64,000 bases of DNA from Rubrivivax sp. (GTDB lineage: Bacteria > Pseudomonadota > Gammaproteobacteria > Burkholderiales > Burkholderiaceae), in assembly GCA_016790225.1 (NCBI GenBank), contig JAEUOZ010000012.1:1-64000 (forward strand), given 5' to 3'. Below the pieces are notes generated by a model. That model was given only the letters and a program-made list of their open reading frames with translations. It was not told the DNA's origin and ran no database searches. Shown here piece after piece: positions 18,441 through 26,087 of this stretch. Each line of letters begins with the position of its first letter. Position 1 is the first letter of the stretch. Made by a program: the position numbers and the translations under genes.

Positions 18441-19145
18441 ATGACACACCGTTGGGAAGGGCGACTGGCATCGCCCGGGGAACGTGAAGGTTCGACAAAG
18501 CTCACATCGATTGTGAGCGCACGCTCCGCTCTGCTGGCTGCCTTGCTGACCGCCATCGGGCTGGCCGGCTGCAGCACGCCCCCGCCGCCTGCGGCGGAGC
18601 GCTACCAGCCACCCGCCGCCGGCTCCAGCTGGAGCTACCTCCTGCGCTCGGACGGCAGTTTCGGCGAAGCGCGGGCGGAAGTCCCCGTGCGCGTGGAGGA
18701 GACGCGCTTCGAAGGCCGCCCGGTGCTCAGCTTCGAGGCCGGCGGCCAGCGCCAGCTGCAGGATCGACAGGGCGGCCTGATCGCGGTGACCGACCTGCAA
18801 GGTCGCGTGCAGCAGCGCTACGAGCCGCCGCTGGGGCTGGAGTTTCCGCTGGCGGTGGGCAAGACCTGGACCCGGGATCACACCGTGCTGCTGGCCGGCA
18901 GCGCGCGCCCGCAGCCTTTCCGCGCCACCTGGGTGGTGGAGGCCTATGAGACGGTCAGCGTGCCCGCCGGACGCTTTGGCGCCTGGCGCATGCGCTACAG
19001 CGACAGCTTCGGCGAATCGCACACCGTGTGGTCGGCGCCCGAATCCCTGGGCATCTTCCTCAAGCGTGTCAGCACGCGGCCCGCCAGCCACAACCCCGGC
19101 GGCGCCGGCCAGCGCACCATGGAGCTGCAAAGCCTGCCTCGCTGA
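18441..19145 (+). CDS. Probable lipoprotein of unknown function
   Basis: A 234-aa exported protein. A hydrophobic segment (SALLAALLTAIGLAGCS) ends in the lipobox LAGC, so the mature protein should be lipid-anchored at the Cys. The ATG at 18441 has GGAGGG 8-9 bases upstream, but it leaves an unusually long N-region before the hydrophobic core; an in-frame GTG at 18513 would give a more normal signal peptide but has no ribosome site. The mature part is beta-rich (for example LEFPLAVGKTWTRDHTV and FGAWRMRYSDSFGE), resembling periplasmic domains that follow a YxPP-rich linker. No enzymatic motif is seen. Confidence 0.75.
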   Translation: MTHRWEGRLASPGEREGSTKLTSIVSARSALLAALLTAIGLAGCSTPPPPAAERYQPPAAGSSWSYLLRSDGSFGEARAEVPVRVEETRFEGRPVLSFEAGGQRQLQDRQGGLIAVTDLQGRVQQRYEPPLGLEFPLAVGKTWTRDHTVLLAGSARPQPFRATWVVEAYETVSVPAGRFGAWRMRYSDSFGESHTVWSAPESLGIFLKRVSTRPASHNPGGAGQRTMELQSLPR

Positions 19146-19242
19146 TCCGCAGCGCTCGCGACGCCGATCCCTCAGTGCGGCTGAATGCTGCGTGCAATTC
19201 CCTGTGCAGCCCTGCGGCCGAGCACGCGCCTACAGTGAGGCC

Positions 19243-20130
19243 ATGGACACCACCACCCTGACCGCCCCCGTGGCCTCGCTGCCCTCGTTGCAGTCTCCGC
19301 GTCCCGTCGAGCGCCTGGTCGCGGGCCAGCCCACCAGCGATGGCGATGGCGTGCGCCTGACGCGCGTGCTGACGCAGAACCTGCAGCGCCGCCTGGACCC
19401 CTTCCTGATGCTGGATGCCTTCGGCAGCGACAGCGCCAGCGACTACATCGGCGGCTTTCCCGATCACCCGCACCGCGGCTTCGAGACCATCACCTACATG
19501 CTGGAAGGGCGCATGCGTCACCGCGACAGCGCGGGCAACGAAGGTCTTCTGGTGCCCGGCGGCGTGCAATGGATGAGCGCCGGCCGCGGCGTCATCCACA
19601 GCGAGATGCCGGAGCAGGAGGAAGGGCGCATGGAAGGCTTCCAGCTGTGGCTGAACCTGCCGGCGCGGGACAAGATGACACCCGCGGCCTACCGCGACAT
19701 CTCGCCGCACGAGATCCCGCAGGCGCAGGCGCCCGGCGTGCGCGTCCGCGTGATCGCCGGTCAGGCGCTGGGTGTGGCTGGTGCGGTGCAGCGGCCCGTC
19801 ACGGCACCCACCTATCTGGATCTGCATCTGGAACCCGGCGCCCGCTTCGCGCAGCCGCTGCCGGCGAACCATAACGCGCTGGTCTATGTGGTCCGCGGCG
19901 GGTTGCAGCTGGCGGGAACGGCGGTGGCCGCGCAGCGCATGGCCATCCTCGGCAACCCGCCGGACAGCGACGGCATCGCCTTGCAGGCCGGCCCCGATGG
20001 CGCGCGCGCCATCCTGATCGCCGGCCAGCCGCTGAACGAACCCATCGCGCAGTACGGCCCCTTCGTGATGAATACCAACGAAGAGATCTTTCAGGCGGTG
20101 GACGACTTCCGGCGCGGCGTGCTGGCCTGA
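19243..20130 (+). CDS. Pirin family protein
   Basis: A 295-aa bicupin. The metal-binding and family motifs are clear in the first cupin: GGFPDHPHRGFETITYMLEG, with the histidines for iron, then QWMSAGRGVIHSEMP, which supplies further metal ligands. The second cupin covers about 190-290. Bacterial pirins of this type can act as quercetin 2,3-dioxygenase or as redox regulators of partner enzymes; which applies here is not known. The ATG at 19243 follows GTGAGG. No partner gene is adjacent. Confidence 0.92.
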   Translation: MDTTTLTAPVASLPSLQSPRPVERLVAGQPTSDGDGVRLTRVLTQNLQRRLDPFLMLDAFGSDSASDYIGGFPDHPHRGFETITYMLEGRMRHRDSAGNEGLLVPGGVQWMSAGRGVIHSEMPEQEEGRMEGFQLWLNLPARDKMTPAAYRDISPHEIPQAQAPGVRVRVIAGQALGVAGAVQRPVTAPTYLDLHLEPGARFAQPLPANHNALVYVVRGGLQLAGTAVAAQRMAILGNPPDSDGIALQAGPDGARAILIAGQPLNEPIAQYGPFVMNTNEEIFQAVDDFRRGVLA

Positions 20131-20184
20131 GCCCGCGTGCGGCGCACCGGGGCCACACGTGCGCCAGCGCAAGGGGCGAAGCCC

Positions 20185-20214
20185 CAAAAAGAAACCCCGG
20201 CTCCAGGCCGGGGT
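20185..20214 (-). terminator. Intrinsic terminator of the 48-aa gene
   Basis: On the minus strand an 8-bp GC-rich stem (ACCCCGGC paired with GCCGGGGT, loop 5 nt, 20194-20214) is followed directly by TTTCTTTTT. This is a canonical rho-independent terminator reading away from the small gene at 20352-20498. The plus-strand side has no T tract, so it is not a terminator for the pirin gene. Confidence 0.8.
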
Positions 20215-20351
20215 GAAGTCGCATCTACAGGAGGAGATCGGACCGCGGCGGGTGACGCGTCACCCGGCAGGACTTGTTGGCCAACGACCGACGTGAGTCG
20301 ACCGGTCGTGGCCCGTGTCAGTGGCCTTGGAGGGCCGCCACGACACTGACG

Positions 20352-20498
20352 TCAGACTTGATGGGTCGCCGCGATGCGCGCCATCTGCGCTTCGCTCACG
20401 TCGCTGGTCGCCAGGCCGTTCACGCCGAAGAGCATGCCCAGCGTCAGGACGAAGGCGAAGGTGAGGGAGGACAGGCGTTGGGTCAGCGTGGTGTTCAT
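20352..20498 (-). CDS. 48-aa small protein, hydrophobic N-terminus
   Basis: A short gene below usual length cut-offs. ATG at 20498 has a perfect AAGGAG seven bases upstream and opens a 48-codon frame ending TGA at 20352. The peptide starts MNTTLTQRLSSLTFAFVLTL, continues GMLFGVNGLAT, and ends AARIA-like with IAATHQV. It has one hydrophobic stretch that could be a membrane helix or an uncleaved signal. Similar small MNT...-L-x-GxNxLA proteins exist in Burkholderiales by memory, function unknown. A structured 137-nt region and an intrinsic terminator (20185-20214) follow. Confidence 0.7.
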   Translation of the reverse strand: MNTTLTQRLSSLTFAFVLTLGMLFGVNGLATSDVSEAQMARIAATHQV

Positions 20499-20654
20499 GG
20501 TGCGGCTCCTTGTGGCGGGCATCGGTTTGTCGATGTCTGCACTGTAGAAAACCGTGCCAGGCCGCGCGAGGCGATTGCGATGAAGCGCAGGCTGCGCGCG
20601 ACGAGCGGCCGCCCGGGCGGATGAGCCGCTTCACGCGAGACCGCCATCCAGACC

Positions 20655-20891
20655 TCAGCCGAGCTTCAGCAGGACGTCCATTGAAGCGTGGTGCTCGGTG
20701 ACCCTCAGCCCCTGGGCGAGCGCACGGCTGGATTCGAACCAGTTGCCGTCGAAGCCTTCGGATTCTTCGTCCGCGGCAGGCGCGCCAGACACGTAGCTCG
20801 CCAGCTCCAGGTGCCAGCTGCGCCGGCCGCGGCCGGACCTGACGGGCTGGGCGCTCTTGCGCCAGGGATTGATCCAGAGTTGATTCTTCAT
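20655..20891 (-). CDS. Hypothetical small protein
   Basis: A 78-aa protein from ATG 20891, preceded by GGAGGG at 7 bases. It begins MKNQLWINPWRKSAQPVRSG and contains FDGNWFESSRALAQGLRVTE near the C-terminus. There is no signal peptide or membrane helix; the first third is basic, the rest acidic. I do not recognize the family. The FDxNWFESSxxLxxGLxVTE block looks conserved enough to suggest a real protein. A longer upstream frame exists but its extra residues are low-complexity. The 229 bases upstream to NnrU show nothing else. Confidence 0.6.
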   Translation of the reverse strand: MKNQLWINPWRKSAQPVRSGRGRRSWHLELASYVSGAPAADEESEGFDGNWFESSRALAQGLRVTEHHASMDVLLKLG

Positions 20892-21120
20892 GCTGCGGCC
20901 CTCCGACCCTCGGGCCATCGAAGCGCAGCCCGTGATCGGCATCTTGGCGCCGCCCGCGCCGGCTGCCATCGCCCGGCGGGTCGGCCAGGAGGGGTGTCCC
21001 CCCGCCCACCCCACGGGCGGGGGCGCCCTTCGGCCGGACGCAAGAGCCCACCGTGATGCGCCGCCCGGGGCACAGCCGCTGCGCGCGGCTCACCGGCCCT
21101 GCGCAGCGGCTACCACCCTC

Positions 21121-21705
21121 TCAGCGACCAAAGGGCTTCACACCGATCCAGGCGCCGTGCAACCACATCGCGAAAGCGGCCCAGAGCACGACACCGATGA
21201 CCACGGTCAGCACGGTGGCGAGCACCGTGCCGGCGGGATAAGCCGTGCCCTGCGCACGATCCCGCTGGCGCGCGGCGCGGAAACTGAAGACCGACCAGAC
21301 CAGGAAGCCGCCGAACAGCAGCAGATCGGCCAGCGTGTGGTTGGACACCAGATGCGCCAGGGCCCAGGTCTTCACGCCCAGCACCATCGGGTGGTGCAGC
21401 CGGGCCTTGATGCCGTTGCGCGGCACATAGGCCGCAGCCAGCAGCACGAAGGCCAGCAAGCTCAGCAGCGCCGCGATGTGGCGCACGAACGCGGGCAGCG
21501 GCTGCCACAGCACGACGGGCTCCTGGCGCGCCAGCCCATAGCCCCAGATGATGAGCGCCAGGCCCGCCGCAGACACCAGCGTGTACGCGCCCTTCCAGCC
21601 ATTGGCACCCAGGCGGGCGATCTGCTGGCTGCGCCAGCCCTCGCCCACGATGCGCACGGAGTGCACGCCCAGAAACAGGATGAGTCCCAAGATCAGCATC
21701 GTCAT
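21121..21705 (-). CDS. NnrU family membrane protein
   Basis: A 194-aa inner-membrane protein with about five or six hydrophobic helices. The opening LGLILFLGVHSVRIVGEGWR and the motif RNGIKARLHHPMVLGVKTWALAHL, with two histidines in HHP and HL, are typical of NnrU. NnrU is associated with nitrite/nitric oxide metabolism in some proteobacteria, and is related to a heme-linked membrane family (NnrU/15-cis-zeta-carotene isomerase). No denitrification genes are in this window, so a role in nitric oxide metabolism is not supported by context. Confidence 0.9.
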   Translation of the reverse strand: MTMLILGLILFLGVHSVRIVGEGWRSQQIARLGANGWKGAYTLVSAAGLALIIWGYGLARQEPVVLWQPLPAFVRHIAALLSLLAFVLLAAAYVPRNGIKARLHHPMVLGVKTWALAHLVSNHTLADLLLFGGFLVWSVFSFRAARQRDRAQGTAYPAGTVLATVLTVVIGVVLWAAFAMWLHGAWIGVKPFGR

Positions 21706-21828
21706 GGTGTGTTCTCCGCGGCAGGGCCGCTCCTCGTCGGGCCAGCGGCGCGCGATGCGTCCACCGGTCTGAGGCGCATTGTCGGGCCGCGGCGCAACCC
21801 TCGCGCCACCGACGGGGACGGCTCCGGC

Positions 21829-22278
21829 TCAGCCCCGTCGATCAATGCGCTGCGCCAGCACGATCGACGTGGTGGTCTTGGACACCCCGTCCATCAGGCC
21901 GATCTCGTCCAGCAGCACATCCAGGCGCGCGGGTGACTCCGCGCGCAGCAGCGCGAGGTAGTCGAATTCGCCGCTCACGCTGCTCAGCAGGCGCAACTCC
22001 GGCAGGGCCTGCAGGCGCAGCAGCACGGTGCGCGCCGCCCGGGCATTGACGGTGATGCCCACATAGGCCTGCACGCCGGTATCGGATGCGTCCGCGGCCA
22101 GGCGCACGGTGTAGCCCAGGATCACGCCCTCACGCTCCAGCCGTGCCAGGCGCGCCACCACGGTCGTGCGCGCCACGTCGAGCCTGCGCGCCAGATCGGC
22201 AGCGCTCATGCGGGCGTCGGCCTGCAGCAGCGCCAGCAGCGCGCGGTCGGTGTCATCCAGCAGGCGGGCAGGTGTCAT
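21829..22278 (-). CDS. Lrp/AsnC family transcriptional regulator (1)
   Basis: A 149-aa regulator with the N-terminal helix-turn-helix (LLDDTDRALLALLQADARMS, then ARRLDVARTTVVARLARLER) and a C-terminal RAM domain for amino acid sensing and oligomerization (about 65-145, with VSGEFDYLALLRAE). It is divergent from the saccharopine-dehydrogenase-like gene at 22439, and a repeated GACGAAA/TTTCGTC motif lies between them (22340-22371), making it the likely regulator of that gene. The effector is perhaps lysine or a related amino acid, by inference from the neighbour. Confidence 0.93.
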   Translation of the reverse strand: MTPARLLDDTDRALLALLQADARMSAADLARRLDVARTTVVARLARLEREGVILGYTVRLAADASDTGVQAYVGITVNARAARTVLLRLQALPELRLLSSVSGEFDYLALLRAESPARLDVLLDEIGLMDGVSKTTTSIVLAQRIDRRG

Positions 22279-22339
22279 GGGTTGCGGGATGGGCTGGGAA
22301 CCGGCTGTGGTCTGACGATATAGAGGATTCTGCTCGACG

Positions 22340-22371
22340 TTTCGTCAGCCAGATTTATCTTATCGACGAAA
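22340..22371. promoter_or_regulatory. Putative Lrp-type operator
   Basis: An inverted repeat TTTCGTC (22340-22346) and GACGAAA (22365-22371) with an 18-bp AT-rich spacer lies between the divergent Lrp regulator and the saccharopine-dehydrogenase-like gene. A third partial copy, ATTCGTCA, follows at about 22381. Multiple degenerate inverted sites of this kind are usual for Lrp-family operators. Confidence 0.5.
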
Positions 22372-22438
22372 TGGCCGTTTCATTCGTCATCCAGGCAGCC
22401 TACAGTGCCTGGCATCCCTTCCTCAAGCTTCCAAGACC

Positions 22439-23551
22439 ATGAAGATCGTCCTGCTCGGCGCCGGCCACATCGGCCAGACCATCACCCAGCTGCTGGCCAG
22501 CAGCGGGGATTACCACGTCACCGTGTGTGACCAGAACGCGGCCGCGCTGACGCGCATCGAGCAGCTCAATGCCTCAAGGCGCGAGGCCGTCAGCACGCGC
22601 GTGGTCGATTCCGAAGACGCAGCCGAGCTGCTGGCCGCGCTGCGCGGGCACGACGCGGTGATCAACGCGCTGCCCTACCACCTGGCCACCACGGCGGCTG
22701 CCGCGGCGCGCGAGGCCGGCTGCCACTACTTCGATCTCACGGAAGACGTCGCCGCCACGCGGGAGATCAAGCGCCTGGCCGAGGGCGCCCGCACCGCCTT
22801 CATGCCGCAGTGCGGGCTGGCGCCGGGCTTCATCGGCATCGTCGCCCACCACCTGGCGCAGGGCTTCGACACCCTGCAGGACGTGAAGATGCGCGTGGGC
22901 GCCCTCCCGGCCTTTCCGACGAATGCGCTGAAGTACAACCTCACGTGGAGCGTGGACGGGCTGATCAACGAGTACTGCCACCCCTGCGAGGCCATCCGCA
23001 ACGGCCAGAACATCGAGGTGCTGGCGCTCGAAGGCCTGGAGCACTTCAGCCTGGACGGCACGGAGTACGAAGCCTTCAACACCAGCGGCGGCCTGGGCAC
23101 GCTGTGCGAGACCCTGGCGGGCCGCGTGCGCACGCTGGACTACAAGAGCGTGCGCTACCCGGGCCACCAGGCGCTGATGAAGATGCTGCTGGAAGACCTG
23201 CAGCTGCGCGATGACCAGGACACGCTGAAGAACATCCTGCGCAAGTCCGTGCCCGGCACCATGCAGGACGTCGTGCTGGTGTTCGTCACGGTCAGCGGAC
23301 TGAAGAACGGCTCGCTGGTGCAGGAAGTGTTTGCGCGCAAGATCTTTGCCGATCGCAGCGAAGCCAACCCGCTGTCGGCCATCCAGATCACCACGGCCGC
23401 CGGCATCTGCGCGGCGGTGGATCTGTTCCGCGAAGGCAAGCTTCCGCAGAGCGGCTTCATCCGCCAGGAACAGGTGGCCCTGCCCGATTTCCTGGCCAAC
23501 CGCTTCGGCAAGGCCTACACCCAAAGCCGCCAGGTCGAAAGCATTGGCTGA
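22439..23551 (+). CDS. Saccharopine dehydrogenase-like NAD(P)-binding protein
   Basis: A 370-aa oxidoreductase. A Rossmann motif is at the start (IVLLGAGHIGQTITQLLASS), and the middle has QCGLAPGFIGIVAHHL and YNLTWSVDGLINEY, typical of the saccharopine dehydrogenase / LYS9-type C-terminal domain. These enzymes catalyse formation or cleavage of a secondary amine between lysine (or a similar amine) and a keto acid or aldehyde. It is transcribed divergently from an Lrp regulator and is a single gene. Carboxynorspermidine dehydrogenase is a related alternative. Confidence 0.85.
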   Translation: MKIVLLGAGHIGQTITQLLASSGDYHVTVCDQNAAALTRIEQLNASRREAVSTRVVDSEDAAELLAALRGHDAVINALPYHLATTAAAAAREAGCHYFDLTEDVAATREIKRLAEGARTAFMPQCGLAPGFIGIVAHHLAQGFDTLQDVKMRVGALPAFPTNALKYNLTWSVDGLINEYCHPCEAIRNGQNIEVLALEGLEHFSLDGTEYEAFNTSGGLGTLCETLAGRVRTLDYKSVRYPGHQALMKMLLEDLQLRDDQDTLKNILRKSVPGTMQDVVLVFVTVSGLKNGSLVQEVFARKIFADRSEANPLSAIQITTAAGICAAVDLFREGKLPQSGFIRQEQVALPDFLANRFGKAYTQSRQVESIG

Positions 23552-23558
23552 AGCCGGA

Positions 23559-23589
23559 CGTCAGACAGGCCCTTGAGGCCTGTCTGACG
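23559..23589. repeat. 31-nt hairpin with CTTGA loop, copy 1
   Basis: A perfect 13-bp stem with a 5-nt loop CTTGA begins 8 bases after the saccharopine-dehydrogenase-like stop. The core is CAGGCC-CTTGA-GGCCTG. No T tract follows. A second hairpin of identical size and loop lies at 36500-36530 on the other strand; see findings. Confidence 0.75.
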
Positions 23590-23600
23590 CCTGCTGAAGC

Positions 23601-23743
23601 GGCCGGGCCTGCAGGCCCGGCCGTGGAGAAGAAGCTGCGATCGCAAATCCTGCAGGCCTGGCCGTGGAGAAGGAGCCACGATCGCAAATCCTGCAGGCCT
23701 GGCCCTGGAGAAGGAGCCACGATCGCAAGCCCTGCAGGCATGC
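23601..23743. repeat. 41-bp tandem repeat, three units plus a partial, headed by a 22-bp palindrome
   Basis: The segment CCTGCAGGC recurs at 23608, 23649, 23690 and 23731, exactly 41 bp apart. Units differ at a few positions; they share TGGAGAAG and CGATCGCAA. The first copy lies within a perfect 22-bp palindrome at 23601-23622. Because 41 is not a multiple of three, the array is not coding. It fills the space between the saccharopine-dehydrogenase-like gene and the thiolase. Confidence 0.85.
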
Positions 23744-23769
23744 CACCCCACCGCCGCGCCCTCAAGCAA

Positions 23770-23793
23770 GAAGGGCCCCCGCAGGGGCCCTTC
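23770..23793 (-). terminator. Terminator of the thiolase gene
   Basis: A 10-bp stem GAAGGGCCCC / GGGGCCCTTC with a 4-nt loop (CGCA on the plus strand) begins 22 bases past the thiolase stop. Reading the minus strand, it is followed by TTGCTTG, weakly T-rich, so it probably acts as an intrinsic terminator. Confidence 0.6.
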
Positions 23794-23815
23794 GTCACCG
23801 CGCTGAGCCTGATCG

Positions 23816-25000
23816 TCAGACGCGCTCGAACACCGCTGCGATACCCTGACCGCCGCCGATGCACATCGTCACCAGCGCATAGCGGCCCTGGATGCGCTGC
23901 AGCTCGTACAGCGCCTTGGTGGCGATGAAGGCGCCGGAGCAGCCGATGGGATGGCCCAGCGCGATGGCGCCGCCGTTGGGGTTGGTCTTCTTCATGTCCA
24001 GCTCCAGCCCGCGCGCCACGGCGATGGCCTGGGCCGCAAAGGCTTCGTTGGACTCGATCACGTCCATCTGGTCCAGCGTCAGGCCGCCCTTCTTCAGCGC
24101 CGCCTTGGTGGCCGGGATCGGGCCTTCGCCCATGATCTCGTTGGGCACGCCGGCAACGGCGTAGCTGTGCAGACGCGCCATCGGCTTGTGGCCGGCCTTG
24201 GCCGCCACGTCGCCATCGGCCAGCACGAAGAAGGCCGCGCCGTCGTTGATGCCCGAGGCGTTGCCCGCCGTCACCGAGCCGTCCTTCTTGAACGCCGGCT
24301 TCAGCTTGGCCAGCGTCTCCATCGTCGTATTGGCCTTCACGTACTCGTCGGTGTCGAAGACCACTTCGCCCTTCTTGGTCTGCTTGACCACCGGCACGAT
24401 CTGGCTCTTGAAGCGGCCTTCGGCGATGGCTGCGGCCGCGCGGCGCTGCGATTCCACCGCCAGCGCATCCTGCTCTTCGCGCGTGATGCCCCACTTGGCG
24501 CACAGGTTCTCGGCCGTCATGCCCATGTGGCCCACGCCGAACGGATCGGTCAGCACGGCGACCATCGTGTCGATGAGCTTGGTGTCACCCATGCGGGCGC
24601 CGGTGCGCATCGCGGTGCTGAGGTAGCCGCCGCGGCTCATCACCTCCACGCCGCCGCCGATGCCGTAATCACAGTCGCCCAGCAGGATGTTCTGCGAGGT
24701 CGTCACGATGCCCTGCAGGCCCGAGGCGCACAGGCGATTCACCGCCATCGCCACGCTGTCCTTGGACAGGCCGGCCTGGATGGCGGCGACGCGCGCCACA
24801 TAGGGGAAGCGGCTCTCGGTGGCGATGGTGTTGCCCACCGTGACGTAGTTGATCGCCGCGGGATCCACGCCCGAGCGCTCGACCGCCGCCTTCATCACCA
24901 GGCCGCCCAGCTCGGCCGGCTCCATGTCGGCCAGAGAACCGCCAAAACTGCCGATCGCCGAACGCACGGCACTCAAGACCACCACATCACGCTTGCTCAT
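23816..25000 (-). CDS. Acetyl-CoA C-acyltransferase (beta-ketothiolase, BktB/PhaA-like)
   Basis: A 394-aa thiolase II. The nucleophilic cysteine is Cys91 in [11 protein letters not shown], the His/base block is [11 protein letters not shown], and the second catalytic Cys is in TMCIGGGQG. The family opening [22 protein letters not shown] and [11 protein letters not shown] are intact. Sequence resembles BktB of Cupriavidus, which condenses acetyl-CoA with acyl-CoA, including propionyl-CoA; that is from memory. The start at 25000 has GGAGA at 7 bases. It stands alone, without phaB or phaC. Confidence 0.93.
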   Translation of the reverse strand: MSKRDVVVLSAVRSAIGSFGGSLADMEPAELGGLVMKAAVERSGVDPAAINYVTVGNTIATESRFPYVARVAAIQAGLSKDSVAMAVNRLCASGLQGIVTTSQNILLGDCDYGIGGGVEVMSRGGYLSTAMRTGARMGDTKLIDTMVAVLTDPFGVGHMGMTAENLCAKWGITREEQDALAVESQRRAAAAIAEGRFKSQIVPVVKQTKKGEVVFDTDEYVKANTTMETLAKLKPAFKKDGSVTAGNASGINDGAAFFVLADGDVAAKAGHKPMARLHSYAVAGVPNEIMGEGPIPATKAALKKGGLTLDQMDVIESNEAFAAQAIAVARGLELDMKKTNPNGGAIALGHPIGCSGAFIATKALYELQRIQGRYALVTMCIGGGQGIAAVFERV

Positions 25001-25195
25001 TGCTCTGTCTCCATCAAAGGCCGCCAAGGCCTGAAAAAACGCCACTCGACAAGATACGCCCATTCGGCTGCCGATTGCCTTACGCAATTCAGCCTAATGC
25101 GGCTGTCGACTCAGCGACCTGTGGTAACTGCGCCGCAGGGGCCGCACCGCAGCCGCCCGCGCACGGGTTTCCACCAGACATGGTGCAATTCGGGC

Positions 25196-25963
25196 ATGAC
25201 AAGTTCCGCACCCCGCGCGCAGAACCCACCGGCCGCCGAGGCCCCGGTGGCGGCCCGCTCGCGGGCCCTGGTGCTGTTTTCCGGCGGCCAGGACTCCACC
25301 ACCTGCCTGGCCTGGGCCCTGCAGCGCTACGCCCACGTGGAGACGCTGGGCTTCGACTACGGCCAGCGACACCGTGTGGAGCTCGCCTGCCGCAAGCCTT
25401 TGCTCGATCAGCTGCGCCTGCGCTACCCCACCTGGAGCACCAGGCTCGGCGAGGACCACCTGCTGGATCTGGCGCTGCTGGGCCAGATCAGCGATACCGC
25501 GTTGACGCAGGATCAGGCGATCCAGATGCAGGCCAGCGGCCTGCCCAGCAGCTTTGTGCCCGCGCGCAACCTCATCTTCCTGAGCTTTGCGGCGGCGATC
25601 GCCTACCGTCGCGGGCTGGACGTGCTGGTGGGCGGCATGTGCGAGACCGATTATTCCGGCTACCCCGATTGCCGCGACAACACGCTCAAGGCCATGCAGC
25701 TGGCGCTGAGCCTGGGCCTGGACAGCAAGCTGACGATCGAAACACCGCTGATGTGGCGCGACAAGGCCGACACCTGGCGTCTGGCTGAACGCCTGGGCGG
25801 CGCAGCGCTGGTGACGCTGATCGTCGAGCAGACGCACACCTGCTATCTGGGTGACCACGAGACGCGCCACGCCTGGGGCCTGGGCTGCGGCCTGTGCCCG
25901 GCCTGCGAGCTGCGTGCGCGCGGCTGGGCCGCCTACCAGGCTGCGCCCCGGGTGCCCGCGTGA
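25196..25963 (+). CDS. queC: 7-cyano-7-deazaguanine (preQ0) synthase QueC
   Basis: A 255-aa ATP-dependent enzyme converting 7-carboxy-7-deazaguanine to preQ0, with ammonia. The PP-loop is [15 protein letters not shown]. The [10 protein letters not shown] and [12 protein letters not shown] blocks are typical, and the zinc ligands are in THTCYLGD and [14 protein letters not shown]. The ATG at 25196 gives [10 protein letters not shown]; ribosome site is weak. First gene of queC-queD-queE. Its TGA overlaps the GTG that opens the first 62-bp repeat peptide. Confidence 0.96.
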   Translation: MTSSAPRAQNPPAAEAPVAARSRALVLFSGGQDSTTCLAWALQRYAHVETLGFDYGQRHRVELACRKPLLDQLRLRYPTWSTRLGEDHLLDLALLGQISDTALTQDQAIQMQASGLPSSFVPARNLIFLSFAAAIAYRRGLDVLVGGMCETDYSGYPDCRDNTLKAMQLALSLGLDSKLTIETPLMWRDKADTWRLAERLGGAALVTLIVEQTHTCYLGDHETRHAWGLGCGLCPACELRARGWAAYQAAPRVPA

Positions 25964-26025
25964 GCGCGCCGGGCCGCTCCCAAGCGCTCATCCCGGAGCC
26001 CGCAGGGCGGAGGGTAGTCCAATGA
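25960..26025 (+). CDS. 21-aa repeat peptide 1 between queC and queD
   Basis: A GTG overlapping the queC stop (GTGA at 25960) opens 21 codons ending in TGA at 26023-26025. The peptide begins [14 protein letters not shown] and ends AGRRVVQ. Its stop overlaps the ATG of the second copy. It is short and may simply be a coupling spacer rather than a functional protein; translation is inferred from overlapping start and stop signals. The ribosome site for this copy would lie inside the end of queC. Confidence 0.3.
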   Translation: MSAPGRSQALIPEPAGRRVVQ

Positions 26026-26084
26026 CCGCGCCGGGCCGCTCCCTAGCGCTCATCCGGGAGCCCGCTGGGCGGAGGGTAGTCCAG
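25961..26084 (+). repeat. 62-bp tandem repeat (two units) between queC and queD
   Basis: Unit 1 (25961-26022) and unit 2 (26023-26084) are about 90% identical by eye; each runs from TGA to the base before the next start. Each carries CGCGCCGGGCCGCTCC near its front and GGCGGAGGGTAGTCCA at its end, which supplies a GGAGG ribosome site about 8 bases before the next start codon. A unit length of 62 (21 codons minus one base) restores the stop/start overlap at each junction. Confidence 0.9.
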
Positions 26085-26087
26085 TGA
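26022..26087 (+). CDS. 21-aa repeat peptide 2 between queC and queD
   Basis: ATG at 26022, with GGAGG 8 bases upstream, opens 21 codons ending TGA at 26085-26087, overlapping the queD GTG (GTGA). It begins [14 protein letters not shown] and ends AGRRVVQ, differing from copy 1 at three residues. The good ribosome site makes translation plausible. It might couple queD translation to queC. No function is assigned. Confidence 0.35.
   Translation: MTAPGRSLALIREPAGRRVVQ

Noticed and set aside
20730..20740. GGATTCGAACC resembling the T arm of a tRNA on the minus strand
   Set aside because: No acceptor or anticodon stem can be formed around it; it encodes part of the 78-aa protein.
20260..21093. 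277-codon minus-strand frame across the small genes
   Set aside because: Contradicts the 48-aa and 78-aa genes, which have better ribosome sites; residues are low-complexity.
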